A stretch of DNA of 64,000 nucleotides, taken from NCBI GenBank assembly GCA_001189095.1, contig LFCK01000001.1, positions 1 through 64,000 of the forward strand, written 5' to 3'. Under the pieces are notes generated by a model. The model saw only the letters and a program-made list of their open reading frames with translations. It was not told the DNA's origin and did no database searches. Both the position numbers and the translations under genes were made by a program. The DNA comes from Parcubacteria bacterium C7867-001. GTDB lineage: Bacteria > Patescibacteria > Paceibacteria > UBA9973 > UBA2103. Shown piece by piece: positions 8,780 through 18,051 of this stretch; the first letter of the stretch is position 1, and every line of letters starts with the position of its first letter.

Positions 8780-10317
8780 GTATGCAGCGCGCATTCCTAT
8801 ATATAGGTATCCTTGCCATAGTCTTCCTTCCTATGAGCGCGAACGCTGCGCTTGGTACGGCTCTTACGAAGCCGGCGAACAATTTGGGGCTCATTGGGTA
8901 TTGGCCGATGAACGAAGCGACCTCGACGCGGGCGGGAGATTTTTCTGGACAAGGGAATCCAGAAGTTCTTTCTGGTACTGGATTGCCGACATGGACGAAC
9001 GGGAAGTTCGGTAAAGCCCTCTCCTTTGATGGAACGAATGATTATATCGAAACAGTTTCTACCATCTCATACGGTGGTTCCAATACCGCGACCATTTCTT
9101 TCTGGCTTAACTGGACCAGCTATGCGGACGATTGTGATCCAGCGCTCGCTTCGGGAGATACCGATGCGAATGCCGGTGCGTGGGTTGTCGTTCCAAACGA
9201 CTGCGACTTCCCAGGATACTTTACCGCTACGATCGGCGATGGTGGCGGTGGGGCGCGTACTGAGGGAATAACTCGTCCGTCGGCCGGCTCATGGCATCAT
9301 ATTGTCGTTGTTCTCGATAATAGCTCTGCAGCGGGCAGCCTGACTTTTTATGTCGACGGTGTTGCGCAAAGCGATACTGTATTAAACGACACCAAAGGCG
9401 CAGCCGGCACGATGTTCACTGCGAAACTGACTGGTATGGCGTATACGGGTGGCGCCTTTTTTTGGGGTGCCGGAAAAATGGATGACTTGCGACTCTATAA
9501 TCGAAGTCTTTCAGCGCCGGATGTTGCGAAATTGTACAAACAAGGTGCTGTACGCATCAATGCGTCTTCAATAACACTCCAAAACGGCACGACGCTTACA
9601 AATGGACTCGTCGGTCTCTGGACGTTTGATGGAGGCGACCTCAACTGGACGAACGCTACGGCGGGGGTTGCTTATGACCGTTCGGGGAGCGGGAACACCG
9701 GAACGCTAACCGGCATGAGTCGCTCTCTCACTCCCGCGATAGGAAAACTCGGTCAAGCATTTAGTTTCGACGGCACTAACGATTACGTATCTATTCCTGA
9801 AGGAAATCTTGAGATTACCGGTTCCCTCAGTATCTCGCTCTGGACCTATGTTCGTGCCGCACCTGCCGATCGATATATGATGGTTCAAAAACGGGATACG
9901 GGTGGCGGCCCTGTGACGTACGGATTCGAATTCTCCGTTGTTGATTGCGGGACGAATATCCCGCACCTGTGGTGGACGACCAGCGCTGGTGCGAGCTTTG
10001 TTGGATACAACGCAAACACAGGATATTCACTTAATACATGGGAGCATTGGGTTGTTGTCCGCGATACATCGAACAGCACCGTGAAGTTCTATAAGAATGG
10101 TGTTGATGTCGGCTCGACGCTCTGCTTTTCGGGAGGAGGTTTCTCTCCAGCTGATACGACGACCGCAAACGTAAGTCTTGGATGGGCTACGTACGGCTCA
10201 GATTCAAATGTTCCGCTCAACGGCATGGAAGATGATGTTCGGATCTATAACCGCGCGCTTTCCGCTACCGAAGCCAAACAGCTGTATTTGCTAGGCCAGA
10301 CCAAGACGAACAGATAG
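8776..10317 (+). CDS. Secreted protein with two LamG/concanavalin-like domains
   Basis: The start at 8776 overlaps the previous stop (ATGA) and gives MSMQRAFLYIGILAIVFLPMSANA, a signal peptide with cleavage after ANA. Two LamG_3 (concanavalin A-like jelly-roll) repeats follow. Each begins GLIGYWPMNE or GLVGLWTFDG, continues with GKFGKALSFDGTNDYI or GKLGQAFSFDGTNDYV, has a SWHHIVVV or TWEHWVVV strand, and ends with MDDLRLYNRSLS or EDDVRIYNRALS. Such domains bind carbohydrate or protein ligands on the outside of the cell. No anchor is seen at the C-terminus. This is a likely adhesin or lectin. Confidence 0.85.
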   Translation: MSMQRAFLYIGILAIVFLPMSANAALGTALTKPANNLGLIGYWPMNEATSTRAGDFSGQGNPEVLSGTGLPTWTNGKFGKALSFDGTNDYIETVSTISYGGSNTATISFWLNWTSYADDCDPALASGDTDANAGAWVVVPNDCDFPGYFTATIGDGGGGARTEGITRPSAGSWHHIVVVLDNSSAAGSLTFYVDGVAQSDTVLNDTKGAAGTMFTAKLTGMAYTGGAFFWGAGKMDDLRLYNRSLSAPDVAKLYKQGAVRINASSITLQNGTTLTNGLVGLWTFDGGDLNWTNATAGVAYDRSGSGNTGTLTGMSRSLTPAIGKLGQAFSFDGTNDYVSIPEGNLEITGSLSISLWTYVRAAPADRYMMVQKRDTGGGPVTYGFEFSVVDCGTNIPHLWWTTSAGASFVGYNANTGYSLNTWEHWVVVRDTSNSTVKFYKNGVDVGSTLCFSGGGFSPADTTTANVSLGWATYGSDSNVPLNGMEDDVRIYNRALSATEAKQLYLLGQTKTNR

Positions 10318-10370
10318 GGAGTTATGCCCAGTACCGTGCGAACGAGTCGATAGTCGTGTCTCTTCGGCGC

Positions 10371-10376
10371 TATACT
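10371..10376 (+). promoter_or_regulatory. -10 box TATACT upstream of the histidine kinase
   Basis: TATACT lies 16 bases before the ATG at 10393, implying a leader of about 9-10 bases with no clear Shine-Dalgarno site. Confidence 0.5.
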
Positions 10377-10392
10377 TCTCGTAGGTACTTCT

Positions 10393-12684
10393 ATGAGCCC
10401 CGTGTTATCTGTACGCACTAAAATCCTCATCGCCATCGTTGCTGCGGTGGTGGTTCTTTCGGGCGTCATGTATGTCATCTCCTCGGGCGTTCTCCTTGCA
10501 AGCTATCAAAAACTCGAGCGCGAGGCGGTCATCAAGGATCTCGACCGAGCAACCGACGGACTCAAAGGCTTCGTCCATGCGAACATCATGGGAAAGATGT
10601 ACGACTGGGCTGAATGGGACGATCCTTATTTTTATGTACAAACCTTCGATACCGACCGCAACGTAACCTTCGAGGAAGAAATTCTTCCCGTCACCGCGCT
10701 CTACAACTTGAACATTAACGTGCTTCTGTTCACGAACCTCGCGGGACGCGGCATCACGATCCGGTATGCGGATCTTGAAAACGAACAGCCGGGGCCTGAT
10801 GCAGAGGCGGAAGAAGTGAAGCGTATCATCGTCTCCTATCCGAGTATCATCAATCATCCCGACATAAACGAGGGAAGCGAAGGGTACATTCTTACACCCA
10901 AAGGGATTCTCGCAGTTGCCTCTCGACCTCTTACACAAACGAACGGAGACGGACCGACCTCTGGCTCCCTCACCTTTGCGCGATATCTCGATGCTGGAGT
11001 AATCAATGAAATCGCCGACACCACGCATCTTGCGCTTGAGGTATATCGCTATGACGAGCAGCAGCTTCCAGACGATGTGCTCGAGGCGAAGCAGAAGCTC
11101 ACGGGTGATACTAAGTACTACACGAAGCCACTGACGCCGACGACCATCGTGGGCTATACGCTCTATAACGACATCGACGGTAAGCCAGTGATGATCATCA
11201 AAATAACCGATCCGCGTCCGGTGTATGCGCAGGGACAATTAAGTTTCCTTACGTTCCTCATCATTAGTGGGCTTGCTATTCTCGTCTTCGGCTTCCTTAT
11301 TGTCTTCCTTCTCGAACGCCTCGTGATTTCTCGCTTTGTGCAGCTTACGAGCGATGTGTCGAAGATAAATGATGTGCATGACCTTTCGATACGTGTGGAC
11401 GGCGGCATCAAGGACGAAGTCGGACGACTCGCCGATAAGATAAATCAGATGCTCCTCTGGCTTTCGGCGTCTCAAAAGAAAGAGGCGGCGGCGCTCGAAG
11501 AGGTTAAGCATGGAAAGGAGAGAGCGGAAGAATTAGTGCAGGTACGTACGAAGGAATTGCGGCAGGAGAAGGACAAACTCCAAGAGTCGAACGTCCTCAT
11601 GGATACCATGGTCGGAAATCTTCCGGTCGGTATCGTGCTTGCAGAGGCTCCAAGCGGCAAGATTCTCGTCGCAAACACCACGGCACAGAAAATCCTTGGT
11701 GCGGATCTTGACCCCAAGAAGGACGGTACAATCTTCTCGAACTTCGCCGCATTCAAACGAGAGGATGGAAGCCCGTATCCGGACGAGGAGCGCCCATTCT
11801 CACTCGCGGTCTCTCAGTGCCGTTTGGTAGCGAAGAATGACATTATGATTGACCGAGCCGACGGCTCTCGACGCCTGCTCTCTGTTGTCGCGGCTCCGAT
11901 TTCGAGTAGTAATGGCAAAGTCACCTCGGTCGTCGACGTGATCGAAGATATTACGGAGGAGAAAGTTATGGAGCGCAGTCGGGACGAATTCTTCGCGGTT
12001 GCCTCCCACGAGCTGCGCACACCACTCACCGCCATTCGCGGCAATGCAAACATGATCCTCGATATGTACGGTAAGACGATCAAAGATAAGGATATGGCCG
12101 AGATGCTCAAGGACATCAACATGTCGAGCGAGCGGCTTATCAGCATTGTGAATGACTTCCTTGAAGTCTCGCGTCTTGAACAGGGTCGTTTTGAAATACA
12201 CGCGCAGGACATTGATGTAACCACGACCATCGACAAGGTTACTCGCGACATGAAGGGGCTTGCGGATGAAAAAGGACTCAAGCTTGAATACAAGGCTCCA
12301 GAGAAGCAGCTGCCGAAAGTCCATGCTGATCCGGCGCGTGTCGAGCAAGTGCTCGTGAACCTTGTTGGCAACGCAGCAAAGTTTTCGAAGAAAGGCTCTA
12401 TTCACATCGAAGCGGAGGAGGAGAAGGGTGCAGTTGTCATACGAGTGACCGACAGCGGTACTGGCATCACGGAGCATAATCAAGCGCTCCTGTTCCATAA
12501 GTTCCAGCAGGCTGGCGAGCAGATGCTTGCGCGCGACATTACGCAAGGTACTGGTCTCGGACTCTACATATCGAAACTCATCATGTCGGCAATGGGCGGC
12601 ACTATCGGTCTTGAAAAGAGCGAAATCGGCAAGGGCAGCACGTTCTTCTTTACGCTTCCGCTTGCGTCGAAGAAGGAGGCATGA
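10393..12684 (+). CDS. CHASE4-HAMP-PAS sensor histidine kinase
   Basis: The 763-residue protein has TM1 at about 10-37, a CHASE4-type extracellular sensor with its WAEWD motif at 72-76, TM2 at about 281-305, HAMP, a coiled coil, a PAS domain at about 400-520, a HisKA domain with SHELRTPLTAI (phospho-acceptor His539) and a HATPase domain with N box NLVGNAAK near 656 and G box GTGLGL near 720. It should autophosphorylate and pass phosphate to a receiver protein. Two lone receiver genes follow, the first overlapping its stop (ATGA), and then pilB. The context suggests control of the type IV pilus, possibly like chemotaxis-style pilus regulators. The ligand is unknown. Confidence 0.9.
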   Translation: MSPVLSVRTKILIAIVAAVVVLSGVMYVISSGVLLASYQKLEREAVIKDLDRATDGLKGFVHANIMGKMYDWAEWDDPYFYVQTFDTDRNVTFEEEILPVTALYNLNINVLLFTNLAGRGITIRYADLENEQPGPDAEAEEVKRIIVSYPSIINHPDINEGSEGYILTPKGILAVASRPLTQTNGDGPTSGSLTFARYLDAGVINEIADTTHLALEVYRYDEQQLPDDVLEAKQKLTGDTKYYTKPLTPTTIVGYTLYNDIDGKPVMIIKITDPRPVYAQGQLSFLTFLIISGLAILVFGFLIVFLLERLVISRFVQLTSDVSKINDVHDLSIRVDGGIKDEVGRLADKINQMLLWLSASQKKEAAALEEVKHGKERAEELVQVRTKELRQEKDKLQESNVLMDTMVGNLPVGIVLAEAPSGKILVANTTAQKILGADLDPKKDGTIFSNFAAFKREDGSPYPDEERPFSLAVSQCRLVAKNDIMIDRADGSRRLLSVVAAPISSSNGKVTSVVDVIEDITEEKVMERSRDEFFAVASHELRTPLTAIRGNANMILDMYGKTIKDKDMAEMLKDINMSSERLISIVNDFLEVSRLEQGRFEIHAQDIDVTTTIDKVTRDMKGLADEKGLKLEYKAPEKQLPKVHADPARVEQVLVNLVGNAAKFSKKGSIHIEAEEEKGAVVIRVTDSGTGITEHNQALLFHKFQQAGEQMLARDITQGTGLGLYISKLIMSAMGGTIGLEKSEIGKGSTFFFTLPLASKKEA

Positions 12685-13067
12685 GCGTCATTTTTGTAGT
12701 CGAAGACGATGAGTATGTGAGTCGTGTGATGGAGCGAGCATTTCGTTTCGCGGGACATGAAGTTGTCTCTGCTATCGATGGGGATGATGCATGGAAGAAG
12801 CTTGAGGAACTCTCTGACGTTCCGGCTGCTATTCTCGTCGATATCCTCATGCCGAACATGAATGGCATCGAATTCATCAAGCTGGTGCGCAGGAACCACC
12901 GCTACGACGAGGCACCGGTCATTGTTCTCACGAATTCATTCCACTCAAGCCGAGAGGTTGAATCACGCGCCGCAGGTGCCGACGACTACGTCATTAAGTT
13001 CGACCACACGCCGAAACAAATCGTATCCATGATCGAAGCGCACTTGGGGAAACGCAAAGCGCTCTAA
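12681..13067 (+). CDS. Single-domain response regulator (REC only), first of two
   Basis: The 128-residue protein is a CheY-like receiver with the acidic pair at 9-10, phospho-acceptor Asp54 (ILVDILMP), Thr84 and Lys106. It has no output domain, so it probably acts by protein contact rather than DNA binding. It overlaps the kinase stop by 4 bases (ATGA), which implies translational coupling and makes it the likely direct phosphate acceptor. Confidence 0.88.
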   Translation: MSVIFVVEDDEYVSRVMERAFRFAGHEVVSAIDGDDAWKKLEELSDVPAAILVDILMPNMNGIEFIKLVRRNHRYDEAPVIVLTNSFHSSREVESRAAGADDYVIKFDHTPKQIVSMIEAHLGKRKAL

Positions 13068-13074
13068 GAGCGTA

Positions 13075-13080
13075 TATACT
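13075..13080 (+). promoter_or_regulatory. -10 box TATACT for the second receiver gene
   Basis: TATACT lies 8 bases before the ATG at 13089, in the short gap between the two receiver genes, suggesting a separate leaderless transcript into pilB-pilC. Confidence 0.6.
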
Positions 13081-13088
13081 GTATACGT

Positions 13089-13460
13089 ATGGCTCATTTT
13101 TTCATGGCAGAAGACGATCCCTTGATGACGCGCATGTACGAGCGCGCGTTCCGGCTCAATAACCATGAGCTCACCGTTGCGCACGACGGCGAGGAGGCGC
13201 TCGCGCTCCTTGCGAAGATAGATCCGAAGCCGAGCGTTATCTTGCTCGACGTGATGATGCCGAAGAAGAGCGGGTTCGATGTGCTTGTGGCCATAAAGCA
13301 GGACCCCGCGCTTAAAGACATTCCAACCTTGATGCTCACGAATCTCGCTGGCAAGGAAGATGCTGCAAAGGCGCTTGAGCTTGGTGCGCAGGAGTACCTC
13401 GTAAAAAGCGACTACAATCCGAAGCAGGTCATCGATAAGGTTACGGCGCTCGTGAAGTAG
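13089..13460 (+). CDS. Single-domain response regulator (REC only), second of two
   Basis: The 123-residue CheY-like receiver has acidic residues at 8-10 (EDD), Asp54 in ILLDVMMP, Thr84 and Lys106, all conserved. It is not a close copy of the first receiver. It ends 11 bases before pilB and runs in the same direction. Single-domain receivers beside pilus motor genes recall PilG/PilH of Pseudomonas, which is analogy and not demonstrated homology. Confidence 0.88.
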   Translation: MAHFFMAEDDPLMTRMYERAFRLNNHELTVAHDGEEALALLAKIDPKPSVILLDVMMPKKSGFDVLVAIKQDPALKDIPTLMLTNLAGKEDAAKALELGAQEYLVKSDYNPKQVIDKVTALVK

Positions 13461-13471
13461 CTCTTTCCGCT

Positions 13472-15145
13472 ATGGCACGGATCGCCGAAAGCGTCGACGA
13501 ACAGCGCTTCAAGGAAGTCCTCCTTGAGGGTCAATACCTGTCCGCTGAAGAGCTTGCGACGGTGGAGAAAGCAGCGCAGGAGAAGAGTGTCCCGCTTGCG
13601 GCGGCGTTGGTGAGCGAAGGGCTCCTAACGGAGGATCTCGTCGGTCAGTGTATGGCCGAAGCGTTCGGCATCAAGTATGCCGATCAGGATTCGATGCCGG
13701 GAAGTCCTGAGGTCGTAAAGAAAATCCCCGAGTCGGATGCGCGCAAGTTTCGGGCCGTCTTCGTGCACGAAGATACAGAAATGGTAATCGCTGCGTCAGA
13801 GCGGCCAAAGGATGCGGATCTTTTTGCGCTACTTTCATCCCTTTTCCCAAACAAGAAAGTCGAGGTACGCTACACGCTTCCGAAGAATATTGATACAGCG
13901 CTCAAGCTGTATGAAAAACCGCTCGCGGCGCAGTTTGCTGAACTCCTCTCAAAACCGAATGCGTCCATAACCGATATCGTTGAAAAGGTCATCAACCACG
14001 CGTTTGATCTCAAAGTATCTGATATCCACTTCGAGCCGCGGGATACGGAAGTGAATGTGCGATTTCGTATCGATGGTGTTCTGCTCGAAGCCGTACGCAT
14101 CCCGAGACGTTTTTATGAAAATATCGTCAACCGCGTGAAGGTGCTCGCGCGGCTTCCTATTGATGAGCATCAGCGCACTGAAGATGGGTCCTTCCAGCAC
14201 CCTCATTCGGGGGGTGCCATCAACGTACGTGTTTCCATTGCGCCAACGGTCGATGGCGAAAAAATCGTTCTTCGCCTCCTTGCGCCGTATATGGCGATGT
14301 TCACACTCGATACGCTTGGATTTAGTAAGCGCGACCAAGCGCTCCTTACCGCTGCCGCTGATAAACCGTTCGGTATGATTCTCGTCACAGGCCCCACTGG
14401 TTCAGGTAAGACGACCACGTTGTACGCCTTCCTTCATGAACTCAATACGGCTGAAGTAAATATCACAACCATTGAGGATCCGGTTGAGTACAAAGTTTCT
14501 GGTATCAATCAAATGCAGGCAAACCTTGCGACCGACCTTACCTTCGCGACGGGACTCCGCTCCATTGTCCGCCAAGATCCCGACATTGTCCTCGTGGGTG
14601 AAATCCGCGACAAGGAAACGGCGGAAATTGCCGTTAACGCCGCGCTCACTGGCCATCTTCTCTTTTCGACGTTCCATGCGAACGACGCGGCGACCACTGT
14701 GCCGCGCATGATAGATATGGGCACTGAACCGTTTCTACTCGCGTCGACCCTTGAGCTGGTCATTGCGCAACGTCTCGTACGACGCATCTGCGAGACCTGT
14801 CGAACGACGTATATCATGACCGCAGCCGAGCTTATGTCCGCAATGCCGCGGGTTGTGCCGTATTTCAAAGGAAAGAAGCAGCTCACGCTCTATAAGGGAA
14901 AGGGGTGTGACATGTGTCATGGCACCGGATATCGTGGTCGTGTTGGTATCTTTGAGCTCATTCGTACGACCACCGCTATCCAAGAGTGCATTGCGAAGCG
15001 TCCGACTCGTTCCGAACTCTGGGCTATCGCACGAAGCGAAGGTTCGCGTTCCTTGTTTGAGGATGGGCTCGAAAAAGTCACAGGAGGCGTTACGACACTC
15101 GATGAGCTTCTCCGCGTCGCGGAACCCGACGCGCTCGCGTCATGA
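13472..15145 (+). CDS. pilB: Type IV pilus assembly ATPase PilB (GspE/PulE family)
   Basis: The 557-residue cytoplasmic hexameric ATPase drives pilus extension. It has an N-terminal MshEN/GspE-N-type domain (about 1-150) and a T2SSE ATPase domain with Walker A GPTGSGKT at 307-314, an Asp box ITTIEDPVEY, Walker B IVLVGEIRD, a His box HLLFSTFHAND, and the zinc tetracysteine site C440ETC443 with C479DMC482, which marks PilB/GspE rather than PilT. The start is 11 bases after the receiver stop. The stop overlaps pilC (ATGA). No pilT, pilD, pilM, pilN or pilO is visible nearby. Confidence 0.95.
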   Translation: MARIAESVDEQRFKEVLLEGQYLSAEELATVEKAAQEKSVPLAAALVSEGLLTEDLVGQCMAEAFGIKYADQDSMPGSPEVVKKIPESDARKFRAVFVHEDTEMVIAASERPKDADLFALLSSLFPNKKVEVRYTLPKNIDTALKLYEKPLAAQFAELLSKPNASITDIVEKVINHAFDLKVSDIHFEPRDTEVNVRFRIDGVLLEAVRIPRRFYENIVNRVKVLARLPIDEHQRTEDGSFQHPHSGGAINVRVSIAPTVDGEKIVLRLLAPYMAMFTLDTLGFSKRDQALLTAAADKPFGMILVTGPTGSGKTTTLYAFLHELNTAEVNITTIEDPVEYKVSGINQMQANLATDLTFATGLRSIVRQDPDIVLVGEIRDKETAEIAVNAALTGHLLFSTFHANDAATTVPRMIDMGTEPFLLASTLELVIAQRLVRRICETCRTTYIMTAAELMSAMPRVVPYFKGKKQLTLYKGKGCDMCHGTGYRGRVGIFELIRTTTAIQECIAKRPTRSELWAIARSEGSRSLFEDGLEKVTGGVTTLDELLRVAEPDALAS

Positions 15146-16248
15146 AAGAGCGTTTCATCTTCATCGTGAACGACCTTGTCGCGCGTGCGCGGCGGGTCGG
15201 CATCGAGAAGGAGGCAGAGTATCTTACGCAGAACCTCGGACTTCTTCTTTCGTCTGGAGTCGATGTTGTGAGTGCACTCAAGTCTATTGAGGCGGGTGTG
15301 AAGCACCCTGAAATGCGGCGCATCATTGCCGTGATGCGTTCGAAGCTTGCTGAGGGAAACACGCTCGCGCAAGCCTTTGAGGAGTCAGGGGCCTTCTCGC
15401 CTCGTGTTGCGACCCTAATCCGTATCGGCGAGGAAAGCGGCCAGCTCGTCGAGCATTTTTCTATGATCGGTGTGCAGGAGGAGAAACAGCGAGAACTTAC
15501 GGGAAAAGTACAGTCCGCGCTCCTCTATCCGGTATTCGTCCTTCTGGTGACCGCTATGGTTGGTATTGGCGTCTCGTGGTTCATCCTGCCAAAACTTGCG
15601 CGTGTATTCACGCAGCTGAAGCTTCAACTGCCGTTCATCACGCAGATGATTCTTGGGTTTGGAAAATTCCTCGGGCAATACGGCGCTATTGCACTTCCGC
15701 TTGGCGCGCTCTTGTTTGCTGTACTCGTATATATTATTTTCTTCTATCCCGCTACGCGGAGAATTGGAGAAACCATTCTTTGGTCGATTCCCGGTATTCG
15801 CACGCTCATTCAGGAAGTCGAGCTTTCGCGACTCGGCTTCGTGTTCGGAGGGCTCCTTAAAAGCGGTGTTCCGATTCTCGAATCCATAGAGCTCCTGCGC
15901 GGGTCAACCTCGATGACACGGTACCAAGCGCTCTACGCGCATCTTGGGCATCGCGTAAGCGAAGGGGACTCGCTCGCTCAAGCATTCGCGAGCTTCCCAC
16001 GTTTCAACGCTCTCGTTCCTGCACCAGTGGAGGAAATCATTGTTACCGGAAGTCAGTCGGGGCATCTTGCGGATGTGCTTACGCGTGTCGGGAAAGCGTA
16101 CGAAGAGAAGTCGGATGTGTCGTCGCGTAATCTTGCAATCATTCTTGAGCCGCTCCTGCTCTTCATCATCTGGATCGCCGTGGTGCTGGTCGCGCTCGGT
16201 GTTATCTTGCCGATCTACAATCTCGTGGGCAGCATCAATCATCACTAA
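15142..16248 (+). CDS. pilC: Type IV pilus inner-membrane platform protein PilC (GspF family)
   Basis: The 368-residue protein has two T2SSF repeats. The first contains YLTQNLGLLLSSGVDVVSAL and the second has LGFVFGGLLKSGVPILESI. Hydrophobic helices lie at about 135-155, 185-205 and 340-362. It anchors the PilB motor and the growing pilus in the membrane. It overlaps pilB by 4 bases and is followed after 3 bases by a pseudopilin gene, so the block to 17978 looks like one operon. Confidence 0.95.
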   Translation: MKERFIFIVNDLVARARRVGIEKEAEYLTQNLGLLLSSGVDVVSALKSIEAGVKHPEMRRIIAVMRSKLAEGNTLAQAFEESGAFSPRVATLIRIGEESGQLVEHFSMIGVQEEKQRELTGKVQSALLYPVFVLLVTAMVGIGVSWFILPKLARVFTQLKLQLPFITQMILGFGKFLGQYGAIALPLGALLFAVLVYIIFFYPATRRIGETILWSIPGIRTLIQEVELSRLGFVFGGLLKSGVPILESIELLRGSTSMTRYQALYAHLGHRVSEGDSLAQAFASFPRFNALVPAPVEEIIVTGSQSGHLADVLTRVGKAYEEKSDVSSRNLAIILEPLLLFIIWIAVVLVALGVILPIYNLVGSINHH

Positions 16249-16251
16249 ACT

Positions 16252-16689
16252 ATGAAGAAACGCGGATTCTCTCTTCTTGAAATCGTGCTCGCAGTCGCGC
16301 TCGTCACACTCGTATTCTCGGGCGCGATGTTCGCGTTCGAGAGCATCCCTGCGCAACACGATCTCTCCGATGCGGCGCGTGCGGGAGAAACGCTTCTCTG
16401 GCTCGCTTCCGCGCGAGCGCGAGCGATGAGCGAGGATGATTCGTGGGGCGTGCATTTTGCCAATGACGCAATAACGCTCTACAAAGGCACGTCCTTCGCG
16501 TCACGTGATACGTCGTTCGATGAGCGTATCTCGGTTTTCGTCACCGTCTCTGGAACAACCGACTACGTTTTCTCAAAGGGAACCGGCTATCCGCTTTCTG
16601 TCGGAGAAACCACACTTTCGTCCGATTCGCTCGTCGAATCAAGAACCATCTCCGCTTCGGCCTATGGCGCAATCTCCTCGAGGATTTAG
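16252..16689 (+). CDS. Pseudopilin, GspH/FimT-like
   Basis: The 145-residue protein starts MKKRGFSLLEIVLAVALV, a prepilin peptidase site (G|FSLLE) and N-terminal helix. The C-terminal part is a small beta-rich domain, in keeping with GspH/FimT minor pilins. It follows pilC by 3 bases, and the next pilin gene starts inside its last 26 bases. Its likely role is initiating pilus assembly. Confidence 0.85.
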   Translation: MKKRGFSLLEIVLAVALVTLVFSGAMFAFESIPAQHDLSDAARAGETLLWLASARARAMSEDDSWGVHFANDAITLYKGTSFASRDTSFDERISVFVTVSGTTDYVFSKGTGYPLSVGETTLSSDSLVESRTISASAYGAISSRI

Positions 16690-17080
16690 TGTGCTCGAAC
16701 CCCTGTTCGCAGGGTCGCTCCTTGCCATTGTCGCGCTTGGCGTCGTGTCTGCGATTACCTATACGGGCGAACTCCGTGTCTCGCAGCAGCAAGCAACGAG
16801 CGCTGTTCTTTTTGCTGAAGAAGGCCTTGCCGCGGTGCGTTCAATGCGTGATGCGAACTTTTCAAGCGTAACCATCGGAACGCACGGACTCACCGACTCG
16901 GGGGGTTCGTGGGCGTTCGCCGGCACCAGCGATACTCCTGCAGAAGGATTCGTTCGCACGGTTACGGTCGCGAGCATTTCAAGTACGAGTAAGGAAATCG
17001 AAAGCAGTGTCGCGTGGTCGGATGATGTCGGCACTTCGACGCGCTCGCTCACAACTCGCCTCACCAACTGGCGTCCCTAG
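16664..17080 (+). CDS. Minor pilin, PilV/GspI-like
   Basis: The ATG at 16664 gives MAQSPRGFSVLEPLFAGSLL, with a class III signal (G|FSVLE) and membrane helix. An upstream in-frame start would add 53 residues encoded out of phase within the preceding gene and is rejected. The 138-residue protein has a predicted pilin head with the EEGLAAVRSMRDANF pattern seen in PilV-like minor pilins. A Pro follows Glu5, which is uncommon in this helix. It overlaps the preceding gene by 26 bases and precedes the next by 2. Confidence 0.82.
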   Translation: MAQSPRGFSVLEPLFAGSLLAIVALGVVSAITYTGELRVSQQQATSAVLFAEEGLAAVRSMRDANFSSVTIGTHGLTDSGGSWAFAGTSDTPAEGFVRTVTVASISSTSKEIESSVAWSDDVGTSTRSLTTRLTNWRP

Positions 17081-17082
17081 GT

Positions 17083-17568
17083 ATGATCCGCGGCATCATT
17101 CTTCTTGAAGTCATACTGTATATCGCTCTTGCGACTATTGTTATCGGTGCGGGAGCACTGCTCTACATAACGATTCTTGCAGGGGATTCGCGCGAAGAGG
17201 CACCGCTTGTTGTTGAGCAGAGTGCGTCGGCAGCACTCGATGAGCTTGTGCGAATAGTTCGCACCGCTATGAGCATCAATACTCCGGCCGATGGTGTCAC
17301 GGGTACGACAGTACTGCTTACCGATGCTGGTGGTCGGGAAGTAGCGATAGCGCTCGAGGACGGAGTGCTGACAATGTCAAAAGGGGGAGAGTCTGCTGTG
17401 CGCCTTACGCATGAGTCGGTAATAATTACGAATCTCGCTTTTGAAAACCGGTCTGGCTCGCTTGTCATTTCGTTCGATGCGGCCTATGCGAATGCTGGAG
17501 GTCGGCCAGAATTTGAGTACGCAAAACAGTACGAAACGGCGGTTACGCCGCGTCCCTTTCTCCCATGA
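17083..17568 (+). CDS. Minor pilin, PilW/GspJ-like
   Basis: The 161-residue protein starts MIRGIILLEVILYIALATIV. The cleavage Gly is followed by IILLE instead of FTLIE, but the position-5 Glu is kept. The mature domain includes ALDELVRIVRTAMS and later beta strands, like PilW/GspJ pseudopilins. It sits between a PilV-like and a PilX-like gene, the usual order in minor-pilin operons, and overlaps the next gene by 4 bases. Confidence 0.78.
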   Translation: MIRGIILLEVILYIALATIVIGAGALLYITILAGDSREEAPLVVEQSASAALDELVRIVRTAMSINTPADGVTGTTVLLTDAGGREVAIALEDGVLTMSKGGESAVRLTHESVIITNLAFENRSGSLVISFDAAYANAGGRPEFEYAKQYETAVTPRPFLP

Positions 17569-17978
17569 TCATGCGCGGCTACCTTTCGCTTCTTACCATA
17601 ATCGTCATTACGGGAGTAACCGTATCACTCGCCTTCTCGCGTCTTTTCCTTGGAAGTGATGCTGCTGACAGCGGACGTGTGCGCGAGTCGATGTATGAAG
17701 CACGCGCGTATGCGGATGCGTGTGCTGAAACTGCGCTCCTTGCCATTGTCGAGACGGATGCCTACGAAGGCTCGGATACGCTCTCGTTTGACCAAGGAAC
17801 GTGTGGCTATACGGTGGCAATCAGTAGTTCGACGGGTCGATCTCTCAGAAGTACCGGATACGCGGGAACAAGCGTGCAGCGGGCTCTTCTTGATATTCGT
17901 ATCGCCACCTCAAGCTCGGAGGCGGGAACCACTACTACCGTAACGCGAGCGCTCTGGACTGAACCGTCATCGTTCTGA
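17565..17978 (+). CDS. PilX/GspK-like pilus accessory protein
   Basis: The 137-residue protein starts MIMRGYLSLLTIIVITGVTVSLAF. It has the membrane helix of PilX-type proteins but lacks the Glu5 of most pilins, as GspK/PilX members often do. ARAYADACAETALLAI, with conserved Cys and Glu, is typical of CPR PilX-like proteins. It overlaps the previous gene by ATGA and ends the minor-pilin run. A short gap follows before a separately promoted pilin. Confidence 0.72.
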   Translation: MIMRGYLSLLTIIVITGVTVSLAFSRLFLGSDAADSGRVRESMYEARAYADACAETALLAIVETDAYEGSDTLSFDQGTCGYTVAISSSTGRSLRSTGYAGTSVQRALLDIRIATSSSEAGTTTTVTRALWTEPSSF

Positions 17979-18027
17979 TGATGCTCGATACCGTGTGGAT
18001 GAAGGGAATGCGGGTCGGTTTCCGGTA

Positions 18028-18033
18028 TATACT
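18028..18033 (+). promoter_or_regulatory. -10 box TATACT upstream of the pilin at 18052
   Basis: TATACT lies 18 bases before the ATG, giving a leader of roughly 11 bases without a Shine-Dalgarno sequence. Confidence 0.5.
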
Positions 18034-18051
18034 TACAGCAAACTAATCCGC

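Noticed and set aside
11800..12546. Long open frame antisense to the histidine kinase
   Set aside because: Low-complexity, His/Arg-rich translation with no start signals, lying wholly opposite a well-supported gene.
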